From Aeromonas eucrenophila (GTDB lineage: Bacteria > Pseudomonadota > Gammaproteobacteria > Enterobacterales > Aeromonadaceae), in assembly GCF_000819865.1 (NCBI RefSeq), contig NZ_CDDF01000001.1, positions 132,036 through 196,035 of the forward strand: 64,000 bases of DNA, written 5' to 3'. Positions 36,116 through 46,700 of the stretch are shown here, piece after piece. The position numbers were made by a program, and so were the translations under genes. The notes below the pieces were generated by a model. It worked only from the letters and a program-made list of their open reading frames with translations, did no database searches and was not told the DNA's origin. Numbering within the stretch: position 1 is the first letter of the stretch; the number at the start of each line of letters is the position of its first letter.

Positions 36116-37051
36116 TTGGACAAGATATTTATCGATGAGGTGGTTGCCGAGATGCACACCATCCAGGACATGTTGCGCTGGGCCATGAGTCGTTTCAACG
36201 ACGCCGGGATCTTCTACGGACATGGCACCGACAACGCCTGGGATGAGGCCGTGCAACTGGTGCTGCCCGCGTTACATCTGCCCCCTGACGTGGATCCGGG
36301 CATGCGCCACTCCCGTCTGACCACCAGTGAGCGTCACCGCATCGCCGAGCTCATCATCCGCCGGGTGCAGGAGCGGGTGCCTGCCGCCTACCTGACCAAC
36401 AAGGCCTGGTACGCCGGTTGGGAGTTCTACGTGGACGAGCGGGTGCTCATTCCGCGCTCTCCCATCGCCGAGATGGTGGCCAACCGCTTCGAGCCGTTCT
36501 TGAAGCACGAGCCGACCCGGATCATGGACTTGTGCACCGGCTCCGGTTGCATCGCCATCATCATGGCCCATGAATTCCCCCACGCGGAAGTGGATGCCAT
36601 CGACATCAGCGTCGATGCCCTGAACGTGGCCGAGCGCAACATCAGCGATCACGGCCTCGAGCAGCAGGTGATCCCCATCCGCTCCGACCTGATGCGCGAC
36701 CTGCCGGCCGGTGACCAGTACGATCTCATCGTCTCCAACCCGCCTTACGTGGACTCCGAGGACATGTCGGATCTGCCGGACGAGTTCCGTCACGAGCCCG
36801 AGCTCGCGCTGGCTTCCGGCTCCGATGGCCTCAAGCTCACCAAGCGCCTGCTGGCCAACGCCGCCGATTTCCTGAAAGAGGACGGCGTGCTGGTGGTCGA
36901 GGTAGGCAACAGCATGATCCACCTGGAAGCCCAGTTCCCCGAAGTGCCCTTTACCTGGGTCGAGTTCGAGAACGGTGGCCACGGCGTGTTCGTGATGACC
37001 AAGGCCGAACTCGAGCAGTACCAGCCCCATTTCGCGATCTACAAGAGCTAA
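36116..37051 (+). CDS. prmB: ribosomal protein uL3 glutamine methyltransferase PrmB
   Basis: PrmB methylates the side-chain amide of a glutamine in ribosomal protein uL3 (L3), using SAM. Motif I is [13 protein letters not shown], and the hallmark [14 protein letters not shown] binds the glutamine. It is collinear with E. coli PrmB. I propose TTG 36116 as start, 5 bases after GGAGG; this gives an N-terminus [20 protein letters not shown] matching E. coli. GTG 36110 and TTG 36104 are in frame, but leave no ribosome site. The length is 311 residues. aroC follows 15 bases later in the same operon, as in E. coli. Confidence 0.95.
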   Translation: MDKIFIDEVVAEMHTIQDMLRWAMSRFNDAGIFYGHGTDNAWDEAVQLVLPALHLPPDVDPGMRHSRLTTSERHRIAELIIRRVQERVPAAYLTNKAWYAGWEFYVDERVLIPRSPIAEMVANRFEPFLKHEPTRIMDLCTGSGCIAIIMAHEFPHAEVDAIDISVDALNVAERNISDHGLEQQVIPIRSDLMRDLPAGDQYDLIVSNPPYVDSEDMSDLPDEFRHEPELALASGSDGLKLTKRLLANAADFLKEDGVLVVEVGNSMIHLEAQFPEVPFTWVEFENGGHGVFVMTKAELEQYQPHFAIYKS

Positions 37052-37066
37052 GAGCAAGGAGCACCC

Positions 37067-38155
37067 ATGGCAGGGAACAGTTTTGGCCAACTCTTTCGGG
37101 TCACCACCTTCGGCGAGAGCCACGGCTTGGCCCTCGGCGCCGTGGTCGACGGCTGCCCGCCCGGGCTGGAGATAAGCGAGGCGGATCTGCAAATCGATCT
37201 GGACCGTCGCAAGCCCGGCACCTCCCGCTACACCACCCAGCGCCGCGAGGCGGACGAGGTGAAGATCTTGGCCGGGGTGTTCGAGGGCCGCACCACCGGC
37301 ACCTCCATCGGCCTGATGATCGAAAACCAGGATCAGCGCTCCAAGGATTACTCCGACATCAAGGACCTGTTCCGCCCGGGCCACGCCGATTACACCTACC
37401 ACCAGAAATACGGTCAGCGTGACTACCGTGGCGGCGGCCGCTCCTCGGCGCGGGAAACCGCCATGCGGGTCGCGGCGGGGGCCATCGCCAAGAAGTATCT
37501 CAAGCAGATGCACGGCATCGAGATCGTCGGTTTCCTCTCCCAGCTCGGTCCCATCAAGGCCGAGGCGTTTGACGCCGCGCAGATCGAGCAAAACCCTTTC
37601 TTCTTCCCGGATGCGGGCAAGCTGGAGGCTCTCGACGAATACATGCGGGCGCTCAAGAAAGAGGGCAACAGCATAGGCGCCAAGGTGCAGGTCATCGCGC
37701 GCAACGTGCCTGTGGGTCTGGGTGAGCCTGTGTTCGACCGCCTCGACGCCGACATCGCCCACGCTATGATGGGCATCAATGCGGTCAAGGGCGTCGAGAT
37801 CGGCGACGGTTTTGGGGTGGTGGAGCAAAAGGGTTCCGAGCATCGCGACGAGATGACCCCGACCGGCTTTGCCAGCAACCATGCGGGTGGCATCCTCGGC
37901 GGCATCTCCTCCGGGCAGGACATAGTGGTGAGCATGGCGCTCAAGCCGACCTCCAGCATCACTGTGCCGGGCAAGACCATCAATACCAGCGGTGAGGCCA
38001 CCGAGATGATCACCAAGGGTCGCCACGATCCCTGTGTCGGCATCCGCGCCGTGCCCATCGCCGAGGCCATGCTGGCCCTGGTGCTGATGGATCACCTGCT
38101 GCGCCACCGCGCCCAGAACATGGGCGTGTTGACCCATACGCCTCAGCTGCGCTGA
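37067..38155 (+). CDS. aroC: chorismate synthase
   Basis: AroC converts 5-enolpyruvylshikimate 3-phosphate to chorismate, using reduced FMN; it is the last shared step of aromatic amino acid and folate synthesis. The frame has the family signatures [31 protein letters not shown], [11 protein letters not shown], and [18 protein letters not shown], with [15 protein letters not shown] at the end. The length of 362 residues is normal. AAGGAG precedes the ATG, 15 bases after prmB. Confidence 0.97.
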   Translation: MAGNSFGQLFRVTTFGESHGLALGAVVDGCPPGLEISEADLQIDLDRRKPGTSRYTTQRREADEVKILAGVFEGRTTGTSIGLMIENQDQRSKDYSDIKDLFRPGHADYTYHQKYGQRDYRGGGRSSARETAMRVAAGAIAKKYLKQMHGIEIVGFLSQLGPIKAEAFDAAQIEQNPFFFPDAGKLEALDEYMRALKKEGNSIGAKVQVIARNVPVGLGEPVFDRLDADIAHAMMGINAVKGVEIGDGFGVVEQKGSEHRDEMTPTGFASNHAGGILGGISSGQDIVVSMALKPTSSITVPGKTINTSGEATEMITKGRHDPCVGIRAVPIAEAMLALVLMDHLLRHRAQNMGVLTHTPQLR

Positions 38156-38193
38156 TCGGCGCGCCGGGCAACCGGCTGATCATCGATGCAATC

Positions 38194-38221
38194 AAAAGGC
38201 GGCCATTTGGCCGCCTTTTTT
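38194..38221. terminator. bidirectional terminator after aroC
   Basis: AAAAGGCGGCC, four bases and GGCCGCCTTTTTT; the stem is 11 bp. It lies between convergent aroC and the solute-binding protein gene. Confidence 0.9.
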
Positions 38222-38246
38222 GTCATGGGAAATGTCTGGCCGGCGC

Positions 38247-39077
38247 TCAGGCGCCCGCAGGCGCCTTGGCATGGGGGAAGCGGGTGTTGTCGAACCGACA
38301 GCGCGGCGGCGCGAACGCCGGCTCTGGGGCGGGCAGGGCCGCGATGGCCTCGTTGACCCGCTGGAGCTCGGCATCGCTCAGGGTCTTGCTGGCAAACATC
38401 AGGCTGACCGGTTGCTGGTGCATCAGCAGCTGGCACCGGGTCTGCTTGTCCGCCCCCAGCTGCGCCAGCCGATACTGGGCATGTTGCCACTCCATGATGA
38501 CGCCATCGAGACGGCGCGCCAGCAATAGCGAGATCAGCTTGTCATCCGAATTGTATTCGGTGGCCTGCTTGAGGGCGGGGCAGGCCTCGGTGAGCGGGGT
38601 CGGGCGGGTGCCGCGCAGCTTGCCAAGGCGCAGCTCGCTTCGCTGGCAGATGTCGGCGAGGCTCTCGATCCCTTGCCAGCGATCGGGTGCCCCCGCCACC
38701 GGTTGCTGGCTCAGCAGCACGAAGCTGGCGCGCCGGTAGGGGGCTGAGAAGCGGGCGAACTGGCGCCGCTCCGGGGTATCGAGCGCCCCCATGGCGACAT
38801 CCAGCTGCTGCCGCTCGATGAGGTGCAGGGCCCGGGCCCAGGGCAGGCTGCGAAAATGAAAGCCCAGCCCCGCCTCCTTCAGGATCTGGCGCGTCAGGGT
38901 GACATCCAGGCCGGTCAGCTGGTTTTGCTCATCGAGCTGGCTGAAGGGGGGCCAAGGGTTCCAGGCCACCGAGAGATCCGCCGGGGCGGCCTGTGATGGC
39001 TGGCTCAGGCCCAGCATCAGCAGCAGGCAGCCGCCTTGCAGCCTGCGCCTGATGGAACCCGGTTCGCGTCTTGTCAT
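38247..39077 (-). CDS. periplasmic solute-binding protein, family 3
   Basis: A signal peptide (MTRREPGSIRRRLQGGCLLL, cleavage near SQA) leads into a SBP_bac_3 fold: LSVAWNPWPPFSQLDEQNQL, GLDVTLTRQILKEAGL, then MGALDTPERRQFARFSAPYR. Such proteins bind amino acids or similar small molecules for ABC uptake or act as sensors. There are no permease or ATPase genes near it, so it is an orphan receptor. I chose ATG 39077 with AAGGAGG about 10 bases upstream; 276 residues. Confidence 0.82.
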   Translation of the reverse strand: MTRREPGSIRRRLQGGCLLLMLGLSQPSQAAPADLSVAWNPWPPFSQLDEQNQLTGLDVTLTRQILKEAGLGFHFRSLPWARALHLIERQQLDVAMGALDTPERRQFARFSAPYRRASFVLLSQQPVAGAPDRWQGIESLADICQRSELRLGKLRGTRPTPLTEACPALKQATEYNSDDKLISLLLARRLDGVIMEWQHAQYRLAQLGADKQTRCQLLMHQQPVSLMFASKTLSDAELQRVNEAIAALPAPEPAFAPPRCRFDNTRFPHAKAPAGA

Positions 39078-39400
39078 GCCTGTGAGCCTCCTTGCGCCCT
39101 GATGACAGGAGAATATACCCATCTAGCACCGGTTTGGCATCAGCGGCCGCCTGAACGGGGGCCATTTCTACGCGTCGCCGAGGCCGCCAGGATTTTTTCC
39201 CGCCGTGCTGGGAGGAGGGTCACATTTTTCTCGTGTAACAGGGCCAACTCCGATAGACTGCGCCTCTATTCTTTCCCCTTTGCTCTGCTCCCCGGGGAAA
39301 TCGTTGTTTTCTCAATAGGCCCGGATCCTGTGAGATGGCATCGGCTCAGCAGAGGAGCCCCACCACAAATCCCCGGCGCCACTATCCCTAGCAGGTAACT
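39078..39400. other. promoter region of the helicase gene
   Basis: About 320 bases without a gene. GATAGACT around 39253 could be a -10 for rhlE, leaving a leader of more than 100 bases. A long 5' leader would be usual for a cold-inducible helicase gene, but I see no named element in it. Confidence 0.35.
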
Positions 39401-40795
39401 ATGAGTTTTTCTTCCCTCGGTCTGGCCGAACCCTTGTTGCGTGCCGTTGCCGAGCAAGGCTACGACACCCCGTCTCCCATTCAGCTGCAAGCGATCCCCG
39501 CCGTACTGGCTGGCCGCGACCTGATGGCGGCGGCCCAAACCGGGACCGGCAAGACCGCAGGCTTTACCCTGCCGATGCTGCAACGTCTGATGGAGAGCAA
39601 GCGCAAGGTTTCTCCGAACCGCATTCGCGCCCTGGTGCTGACCCCGACGCGTGAGCTGGCCGCCCAGGTGGGCGAGAGCGTGCGCAACTACGGCAAACAT
39701 CTGCCGATGCGCAGCCACGTGGTCTTCGGTGGCGTCAGCATCAACCCGCAGATGATGGCGACCCGCCGTGGTCTGGACGTGCTGGTGGCTTGTCCCGGTC
39801 GCCTGATGGATCTCTACAACCAGAACGCCGTGCGTTTTGATGAAGTGGAAATCTTGGTGCTGGACGAAGCGGACCGCATGCTCGACATGGGCTTCATCCG
39901 TGACATCCGCAAGATCCTGGCCCTGATGCCGAAACAGCGTCAGAACCTGCTGTTCTCCGCCACCTTTGCCGATGAAATTCGCGAGCTGGCCACCGGCCTG
40001 CTCAACAACCCGGCGGTGATCGAAGTGGCCCCGCGCAACAGCACCGCCGAGCGTATCGAGCAGCTGGTGCACCCTTGCGACAAGGCCAACAAGATTGCCC
40101 TGCTGAGCCATCTGGTCACCAGCAACGACTGGCAGCAGGTACTGGTGTTCACCCGCACCAAGCACATGGCCAACCGTGTTGCCGAGACCCTCGACAAGAA
40201 CGGCGTCAGCGCCGCCGCCATCCACGGCAACAAGAGCCAGGGTGCCCGTACCCGCGCCCTTGCCGGTTTCAAGGAAGGTAGCGTCAAGGTGCTGGTTGCG
40301 ACCGACATCGCCGCCCGCGGTCTGGACATCGACAAGTTGCCGCAAGTGGTCAACTTCGAGCTGCCCAACGTGGCGGAAGACTATGTGCACCGCATCGGCC
40401 GTACCGGTCGTGCCGGCGCCGCCGGTCACGCCATCTCCCTGGTCGCCGCCGATGAAGGCAAGCTGATCAAGGCCATCGAGCGTCTGACCAAGCAGAACAT
40501 CCCCTGCGAGCAGGTGGCCGGCTTCGAAGCCTCCCGCGAGACCCTGGACAACATCGCCCGTGGCATCGGCGCGCCGCTGCGCAAAGAGCCGCGCGATCCG
40601 AGCGAGCAGCGCCGCACTCCGCCGCGCCCGCAAGGTCAGCGTCAGGGCGCAGGTCGCTCCGGCAACAACGGGGGCGGCAATGGCGCCTCCCGCAGCGGTA
40701 ACGGTGGCAAGCCCCAGGGCGGTCAGCGTCCGGCCGATGGCGCCGGCAAACCGGCCCAGGCCCGTCGTCCCCGCCGCGCCAGCCACAATCAATAA
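39401..40795 (+). CDS. DEAD-box RNA helicase, RhlE-like
   Basis: An ATP-dependent RNA helicase acting in ribosome assembly or RNA decay. Motifs in order: the Q motif GYDTPSPIQ, Walker [40 protein letters not shown], the SAT motif FSATF, then ARGLDID and [10 protein letters not shown] in the second RecA domain. The tail from about residue 395 is low-complexity, rich in Arg, Gly, Asn and Gln, as in RhlE proteins. The length is 464 residues. A strong terminator follows. Confidence 0.9.
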   Translation: MSFSSLGLAEPLLRAVAEQGYDTPSPIQLQAIPAVLAGRDLMAAAQTGTGKTAGFTLPMLQRLMESKRKVSPNRIRALVLTPTRELAAQVGESVRNYGKHLPMRSHVVFGGVSINPQMMATRRGLDVLVACPGRLMDLYNQNAVRFDEVEILVLDEADRMLDMGFIRDIRKILALMPKQRQNLLFSATFADEIRELATGLLNNPAVIEVAPRNSTAERIEQLVHPCDKANKIALLSHLVTSNDWQQVLVFTRTKHMANRVAETLDKNGVSAAAIHGNKSQGARTRALAGFKEGSVKVLVATDIAARGLDIDKLPQVVNFELPNVAEDYVHRIGRTGRAGAAGHAISLVAADEGKLIKAIERLTKQNIPCEQVAGFEASRETLDNIARGIGAPLRKEPRDPSEQRRTPPRPQGQRQGAGRSGNNGGGNGASRSGNGGKPQGGQRPADGAGKPAQARRPRRASHNQ

Positions 40796-40840
40796 GCCTT
40801 AAGCGGGTGAGGTAACCCTCCACGCCGATGCGATTGATAC

Positions 40841-40872
40841 AAAAAGCCCTGCCAATCTGGCAGGGCTTTTTC
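40841..40872 (+). terminator. terminator after the helicase gene
   Basis: AAAAAGCCCTGCCA, TC and TGGCAGGGCTTTTT form a long perfect stem, 46 bases past the stop, so it may work in both directions. Confidence 0.92.
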
Positions 40873-41026
40873 ATATCGGGTATAGCGGGGAGGGGCATAG
40901 CCACACCCTTATGGTGCACTGGTATAGCAAGCGACAAGGTGGCGATATGTCTATCTACGCTATGACTTTCAGTTCAAAGTACGTGTTTATTTCAGGTTAA
41001 GTAGATATATATCCCGCTCAATGCGC

Positions 41027-41461
41027 CTATCGCCAGCTTGAGTTGCCGGCAAGGGAGAAGCGTCCGGCCCCGAGCAGCGCCACCGCCAAGGCCCCGATAA
41101 AGAAGTAGGCCAGGCTCTCGATGGCCCAGGCCCCGACGGCATCCAGCTGCCAGGTCTTGGCCGTGCCCACCATCAACCAGGCCACCACCATGGTGAACGC
41201 CAGCACCAGCGCCGCCGGTCGGGTCAAGACGCCCAGGATGATCAACAGCGGCGCCACGACCTCGCCGATCAGCACCCCATAGGCGATGAAGCCGGGCAGG
41301 CCCTTGGCCATCAGCATGGCGCTGATGCCGTCCACCCCGTCGATCAGCTTGTGCAGGCCGTGAAACAGCATCAATCCCCCGACGGCCAATCGTAGCAACA
41401 GCTTGCCCATGTCTTCGTGGTGCAGCAGGCGATTGATGTTGTTCAGCAATGTCTCAACCAT
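41027..41461 (-). CDS. DoxX-family membrane protein
   Basis: A small inner-membrane protein of 144 residues with four hydrophobic helices: LLLRLAVGGLMLFHGLHKL (the first helix with the family's GLHKL-type end), YGVLIGEVVAPLLIILGVL, LVLAFTMVVAWLMV and LAYFFIGALAVALLGA. DoxX-like proteins occur in quinone-linked oxidoreductases and in stress responses, and the role here is unknown. The ATG at 41461 has AAGGGA upstream at a slightly long spacing. Confidence 0.85.
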   Translation of the reverse strand: MVETLLNNINRLLHHEDMGKLLLRLAVGGLMLFHGLHKLIDGVDGISAMLMAKGLPGFIAYGVLIGEVVAPLLIILGVLTRPAALVLAFTMVVAWLMVGTAKTWQLDAVGAWAIESLAYFFIGALAVALLGAGRFSLAGNSSWR

Positions 41462-42030
41462 TTGAAAGTATTCCCTTTACGATCATGTTTATGCCAGCTT
41501 CCACTGGGCTCGTTGGTGTCTCGGTCACCTCAACCTGGAGGGGCTCCTCTGACCACCAGACCTCACACCTTACCCTGCAAGAGGTACCATAAAATTGAGA
41601 GAAATCAATGAAACGGATCTAATTGATAACTATTCAAGATGAATAAGTTGAGAACGCGGCGCGTTCGGGCAAAACGATGGGGATCGGCTTCACATCATGA
41701 TGAAATGAGCCTCATCCCTCAGGGTGTGGCTGATGGCATTAGCGAGGTACCTGTCGTGATCCTCTGGCGTTTACTATCGATGAATAGTGCTTCCGATTAG
41801 AGGTTGAGCGAGCGAAGCAGGGACTGTTCATTACTGTTTTGAGTAGGACAAACGTATTCCTTACTGTTTGACGAGATCGATATCACATTGATGTGACAAG
41901 AGGTGTCGTACCCAATGAAGTCTTCTGTATAATCTGCCCCGTTCAGGTCTTTGCGTGTTCATAAAGAAACCAAATCGAGTTTCTGGTACGCGCCAAGGTG
42001 GCACTACAAAACAATAAAAGATTCATCACG
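41462..42030. other. regulatory region upstream of the two-partner secretion locus
   Basis: A TATAAT at 41928-41933 is a good -10 candidate about 100 bases before the TpsB start, without a convincing -35. A palindrome TCACAT-TG-ATGTGA lies at 41883-41896, about 35 bases upstream of that -10. It is not the CRP arrangement (TGTGA N6 TCACA). No gene is convincing in this stretch. Confidence 0.45.
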
Positions 42031-43707
42031 ATGGGTTGTTGTATCTCACGCATTTGCACGGGCGCAGTTGCGTTGTTCTTGCTATTCGCTCAGGGCGTCA
42101 ACGCCGCTGGGCCTTTGTCGTCTCCGCTGGATCAAAATGATGTCGAGCAACGCCAGCGCGCTTTGCTCGAGGACGCAGCCCGGCAACGTGATGAGGTGGC
42201 GCGCCAGCTTCCTTTATCTGTCCCAACAACACTGAGTGAGGGCGAGGCGAGTGGTCCCTGCTTTACGGTGACCGAGATCCGCCTGGAGGGGAGCTCTGTG
42301 CTGGACGCCAGGGCTCAGGCCAATCTCACCACCGCCTACTTGAATACCTGCATGGGGTTATCCCAGATCAATGACCTGATCCGTGCTGTCAGCCAGTGGT
42401 ATCTGGCAAAGGGCTATATCACCAGTCGGGCTTTCCTGCCGGAGCAGGATCTGGCTGGCGGCATCCTGACGTTGGGGGTGTTAGAGGGACGTGTCGAGGC
42501 CATAGTGGTTGAGGGTAAGGCCGATCCCATGACCCAAACCCTGTTCCCCGGTCTGGTGGGGGAGATCCTCAATCTGCGCGATCTGGAGCAGGGGGTGGAT
42601 CAACTATCTCGGTTGCGTTCGCTCTCTTATCAACTCGATATCCAGCCTGGCCATCAGGCGGGACTCTCCATCGTCAATCTCAAGGGGGCACGAGCATTGT
42701 CCCTGCAGGGTAGTCTCGAGTTTGACAATAGCGGCCAGCAGAGCACCGGAGAAGAGCAGGGACGACTGTCGCTGAGTGCCGATAATTTGTTGTCACTAGC
42801 CGAGCAATGGACGTTGGGAGCATCGAGCAGCACCGATGGTCGTGTCGCCCACAATGCGGCCAGTTGGCAGGCGGGCCTCAGCCTCCCTTACGGCTATTGG
42901 TTATTGGATGCGGGCTACCAATACAGTGAGTACCGCAGCGACGTGCAATCGCGCGGTTTCCTGTTCGAGAGCCGCGGCGACACGCGCACGGCCACCGGCA
43001 ACCTCACACGAACTCTCTTTCGGGATGGGGAAAGCAAGGTGTCGGCAGTGGCTGGCGTCACTCACCGCCAGAGCCGCAACCTCATCATGGAGCAGTTGCT
43101 CGAGAGCAGCAGTTATGAGCTTTCATCCTTACGTCTTGGACTCAATCTGGCGACGCGATTCGATCGCCACTTCTTCACTCTGAATCCTGCCCTGACACTC
43201 GGCACCGACTGGTTCGGTGCCGACAGTGACCATGGCAACTCTTCCTTGTTGCCACAGGCACAGTTTGAGAAATGGGGGCTGTTTGGCAGCTACAGCACGG
43301 CGGGCGAGCAGTTGGGCTGGTTGTCGACGGGCGCGTTGCAGTGGTCACCGGATGTGCTCTACAGCGTCGAGCGCCTCTCCCTGGGGGGAGAGGCGTCGGT
43401 GCGCGGCTTCAAGGAGCAGAGCATCAGCGGTGACAGCGGGGGTTATCTGCGTAACGAAGTGAGCTGGCAGGGGCAATCCCCGGCCTGGCTTGGTCAGTGG
43501 CGTACCTGGCTGGCTCTCGACATGGGTCGGGTCGATCTGGGTAACCAGCAAGATACTTGGCGCAATTTGGTGGGGGCTGCCGTTGGCTGGGAGCAGCGCT
43601 ACCGCCATGCCACCGCCAATATCAGCATCGGGCTGCCTGTCAGTGCGCCCGACTGGCTCAATCCCGACCCCTGGGTACTGTATTACCGCGCCAGCGTCAC
43701 GTTTTAA
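42031..43707 (+). CDS. two-partner secretion outer-membrane transporter (TpsB/CdiB/FhaC-like)
   Basis: This Omp85-family barrel exports the TpsA protein encoded next to it. A signal peptide (MGCCISRICTGAVALFLLFA, cleavage near VNA) is followed by an N-terminal plug-like helix rich in Q/R/E, a POTRA_2 domain at about residues 75-155 (CFTVTEIRLEGSSVL, AVSQWYLAKGYITSRAFLPE) and a 16-strand barrel from about 200. The L6 motif VRGF is at 457-460, and the C-terminus ends RASVTF. Start is uncertain: ATG 42031 begins the signal but lacks a clear ribosome site, while GTG 41998 would add 11 residues. The gene order transporter-exoprotein-immunity matches cdiBAI. Confidence 0.92.
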   Translation: MGCCISRICTGAVALFLLFAQGVNAAGPLSSPLDQNDVEQRQRALLEDAARQRDEVARQLPLSVPTTLSEGEASGPCFTVTEIRLEGSSVLDARAQANLTTAYLNTCMGLSQINDLIRAVSQWYLAKGYITSRAFLPEQDLAGGILTLGVLEGRVEAIVVEGKADPMTQTLFPGLVGEILNLRDLEQGVDQLSRLRSLSYQLDIQPGHQAGLSIVNLKGARALSLQGSLEFDNSGQQSTGEEQGRLSLSADNLLSLAEQWTLGASSSTDGRVAHNAASWQAGLSLPYGYWLLDAGYQYSEYRSDVQSRGFLFESRGDTRTATGNLTRTLFRDGESKVSAVAGVTHRQSRNLIMEQLLESSSYELSSLRLGLNLATRFDRHFFTLNPALTLGTDWFGADSDHGNSSLLPQAQFEKWGLFGSYSTAGEQLGWLSTGALQWSPDVLYSVERLSLGGEASVRGFKEQSISGDSGGYLRNEVSWQGQSPAWLGQWRTWLALDMGRVDLGNQQDTWRNLVGAAVGWEQRYRHATANISIGLPVSAPDWLNPDPWVLYYRASVTF

Positions 43708-43718
43708 GGAATGATCCG

Positions 43719-46700
43719 ATGACCTCCAAGACTGCCTGTCAACCCCAACTTTCCCTGGTGTGCCGCGCTGTGGTGTACCAAATATGCCTGATGATGGCCC
43801 TGCAGCCTGCTCACCCGGCCTTTGCCGAAGGTATCGCCGTGGCGACGGGCAATACCACCCTCAATCAGGCGGGGAACGGGGTGCCCATAGTGGATATAGC
43901 AACCCCTAATGGCGCTGGAATTTCCCACAACCTCTACACCGATTTTAACGTCGGCCAGACAGGGACCATCCTCAACAACGCCACCGGGCAGCTGACCCAG
44001 ACCCAGCTAGGGGGGCTCATCCAGAACAACCCGCATCTGGGCGGGCAGGCTGCAAGCGCCATCATCAACGAGGTCGTCGGGGTCAATCCTTCCCAACTGC
44101 AAGGCTACCTGGAAGTGGCTGGCCAGCAGGCCGGCGTGGTGGTGGCCAACCCTAATGGCCTGACCTGCGATGGCTGCGGCTTCATCAATACTCCGACAGT
44201 GACGCTGTCTACTGGTAAACCCGTGCTGGACGCCAGCGGACAACTGCAGATGCTGGATGTCAAGCGGGGCACCCTGACCGTGGGAGGCAAGGGGCTGGAT
44301 GCCAGCCGTCAGGCTTCCGTTGATCTGGTCGCGCGAGCGGTACGGCTCAATGGCGCCTTGCATGGTAAAGAGGTCAACGTGATAGCCGGGGCCAATCAGG
44401 TCAACCGCCAGACCGGGGAGATCCGGGCCCAGGCTGGGGAAGGTCCGGCACCGGAAGTCGCCATCGATACCGCAGCTCTTGGTGGAATGTATGCAGGAAA
44501 GATCCGTCTTGTCTCAACCGAGCAGGGGGTCGGGGTCAATCTGGCCAATGCGGTGGCAAATCAAGGGGATCTGACCCTGGATGCCAGCGGCAAGATCCGG
44601 TTGCGAGACTTATCTTCCACAGGCGCATTGCGGGTTGATGGACGTGATGATGTGGCCCTGACCGGCAAGGTGCAGGTTGGTGGCCAGGCACATATAGGTG
44701 CTGCGGGGACGCTGAGCGCACATAATGCCGATATTCAGGTCGCTCAAGACACTCGTCTTGCGGGCAAGTCGCTGCAGCTTGGTCAGAGTAGCCTCACCAG
44801 CGGTGGTGCCCTGGCACTCAAAGCCGATGAGGGGTTGAGCCTCGTGGGTGGCAAGGTGCAAGCCGATGCTATCGACGCCAACGCCCGGGATATCAACGCG
44901 CGCACCACAATGGCAGCCAAGCGGGTTGCACTGCAGGCAGAAGAGCTCGTTCAGGCGGGGGATCTGCAGGGGGACACCGTCAGCCTCGTTGGCAAAAACG
45001 TGCGCCACCATGGGAAGACCCAGGCAGGACAGGCACTGAATGTTCAGGGCCAGCGCCTTGAGAATAAAGGTCTCCTCAAGAGTGGGCAGACGTTGGTGGT
45101 GGCGCTGAGTGACAGCGGTCGTAACGATGGCTCGCTGAGTTCGGCGGGCTCGCTGGAAGTCCGGGCTGGCGATCAGTGGGAGCAAGGCTCACAGGGCAAA
45201 AGTGAATCGGGTACCAAGAACACTCTGCAGGCTGGGCGAACAGCCTTAGGGGGGGAGGTGGCTGCGCAGCAGCTTGCGGTGAATGCCAAGGTCTTGACCG
45301 TCGGCGGCAAGGTGCGGGGAGAAGAAGTCCGGCTGATGGCAGGCAAGCTCCACAACCAGGGAGAAGTGCAGGCCGGTGAGACCCTGAGCTGGCAAGGCAG
45401 TGAGCTGGACAACAGCGGCAGCCTACAGGGTGATAAACAGCTGGTACTCAAGGGCGATTCCCTGAGCAATCAGGGCTCCCTGGCTGGCGGTGAGACCCTG
45501 GCGATAACTGCCAACAAACTGACCAACCGGGGGCGTATCGCCAGCCAGGATGTGGCCGTGGATGCCCATCAACTCAGTAGTACCGGTACGCTGCTGGGGG
45601 TATCACGGCTTGCCCTTGACGGGGATGAGTTGGTGCTGACGGGCCAGCAGTTGACTGACGGTGAGCTGCAACTAGGCAGCCGGCTGTTGCAACTGAGTGG
45701 TCAGACCCTGGTGGGGGGCAAAGCTCAGGTCACGGCCGAGGAAGGGCAGTTTGATGGGGTGCTCAAGGCCCAGTCGCTGGTATTGGCGGTCACTCAGGCC
45801 AAGAGTGACGGCAAGCTGTACAGCCGGGAAGGGCTGCAGTGGCTGGGCCAGTATCTGACCACGGGTCAAAATAGTGAGCTGATTGCCAACCAAGGGGTAA
45901 CGCTCGCAGGTGAGCTGCTGACGCTGGGTGGCACCATAGGTGCTGGCAATGGACTGAATATTAAGGGTAAAGAGGTCAGTCAGAATGGCGCCTTGGTCAG
46001 CGGCCAGGCCATGACCATCAAGGCTGATGATTTGTCATTGACGGGGCAGGTTCAGGGGCTATCTGTTCAACTGACCAGCGAGCGTGGTCATCAGCATGGT
46101 CGACTGCTGGCATCGGACAATCTGGTATGGCAAAGCACACGGCTGGAAGGTAATGGCTGGATGCAGGCGGGTGCCGATCTGACCCTGTCAGGAGATACCC
46201 TGAACCACAAAGGCGCTGCGCTGGCGCAGGGGCGTATGGCGCTTGATTTTTCTGAGCTAAGCAGCCAAGGGGCCCTGTTTGCCCGTGATATGGCCTTGAC
46301 AGGCTCTCGGTTAACCCTGAATGGGGCCCTGGAGACCACTCAGGGCGCTCACTTGCAGGGGGATGTCCTGCAACTCGGCGGGGAGTCCCGCATCGGCACG
46401 GATCTGACCCTGGGTGTCATCCTGTTAAGCCTGTCTGGCACACAGCAAGTCGGTGGCACGCTGCAGCTGGGGGCGAAAGAGGCTAACCTCGGCGGTGAAC
46501 TGGAGGTTGGCGCAGATCTTAACGTGAAGGTGGAAACTCTGCGCAGCACCGGCAAAGTGCTGGCCAAGCAGGCGGACATCACAGCGGAGCAGTGGGATCA
46601 ACAGGGTTCGCTGGCAACTGACGGTGCGCTGGTCTGGCGTGGAACACGGCTGACCCAGCAAGACAAAGGCGTGTTGCAGGCCGGTGGCAAGCTGTCATTG

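Noticed and set aside
36272..38137. 621-codon leftward frame opposite prmB and aroC
   Set aside because: Antisense shadow; the sense strand encodes two well-conserved enzymes.
41883..41896. CRP binding site upstream of the transporter gene
   Set aside because: The half-sites are inverted (TCACA first), unlike TGTGA N6 TCACA.
43557..43718. N-terminal extension of the giant exoprotein frame
   Set aside because: The first 54 codons lie inside the end of the transporter gene; ATG 43719 has a ribosome site and begins the signal peptide.
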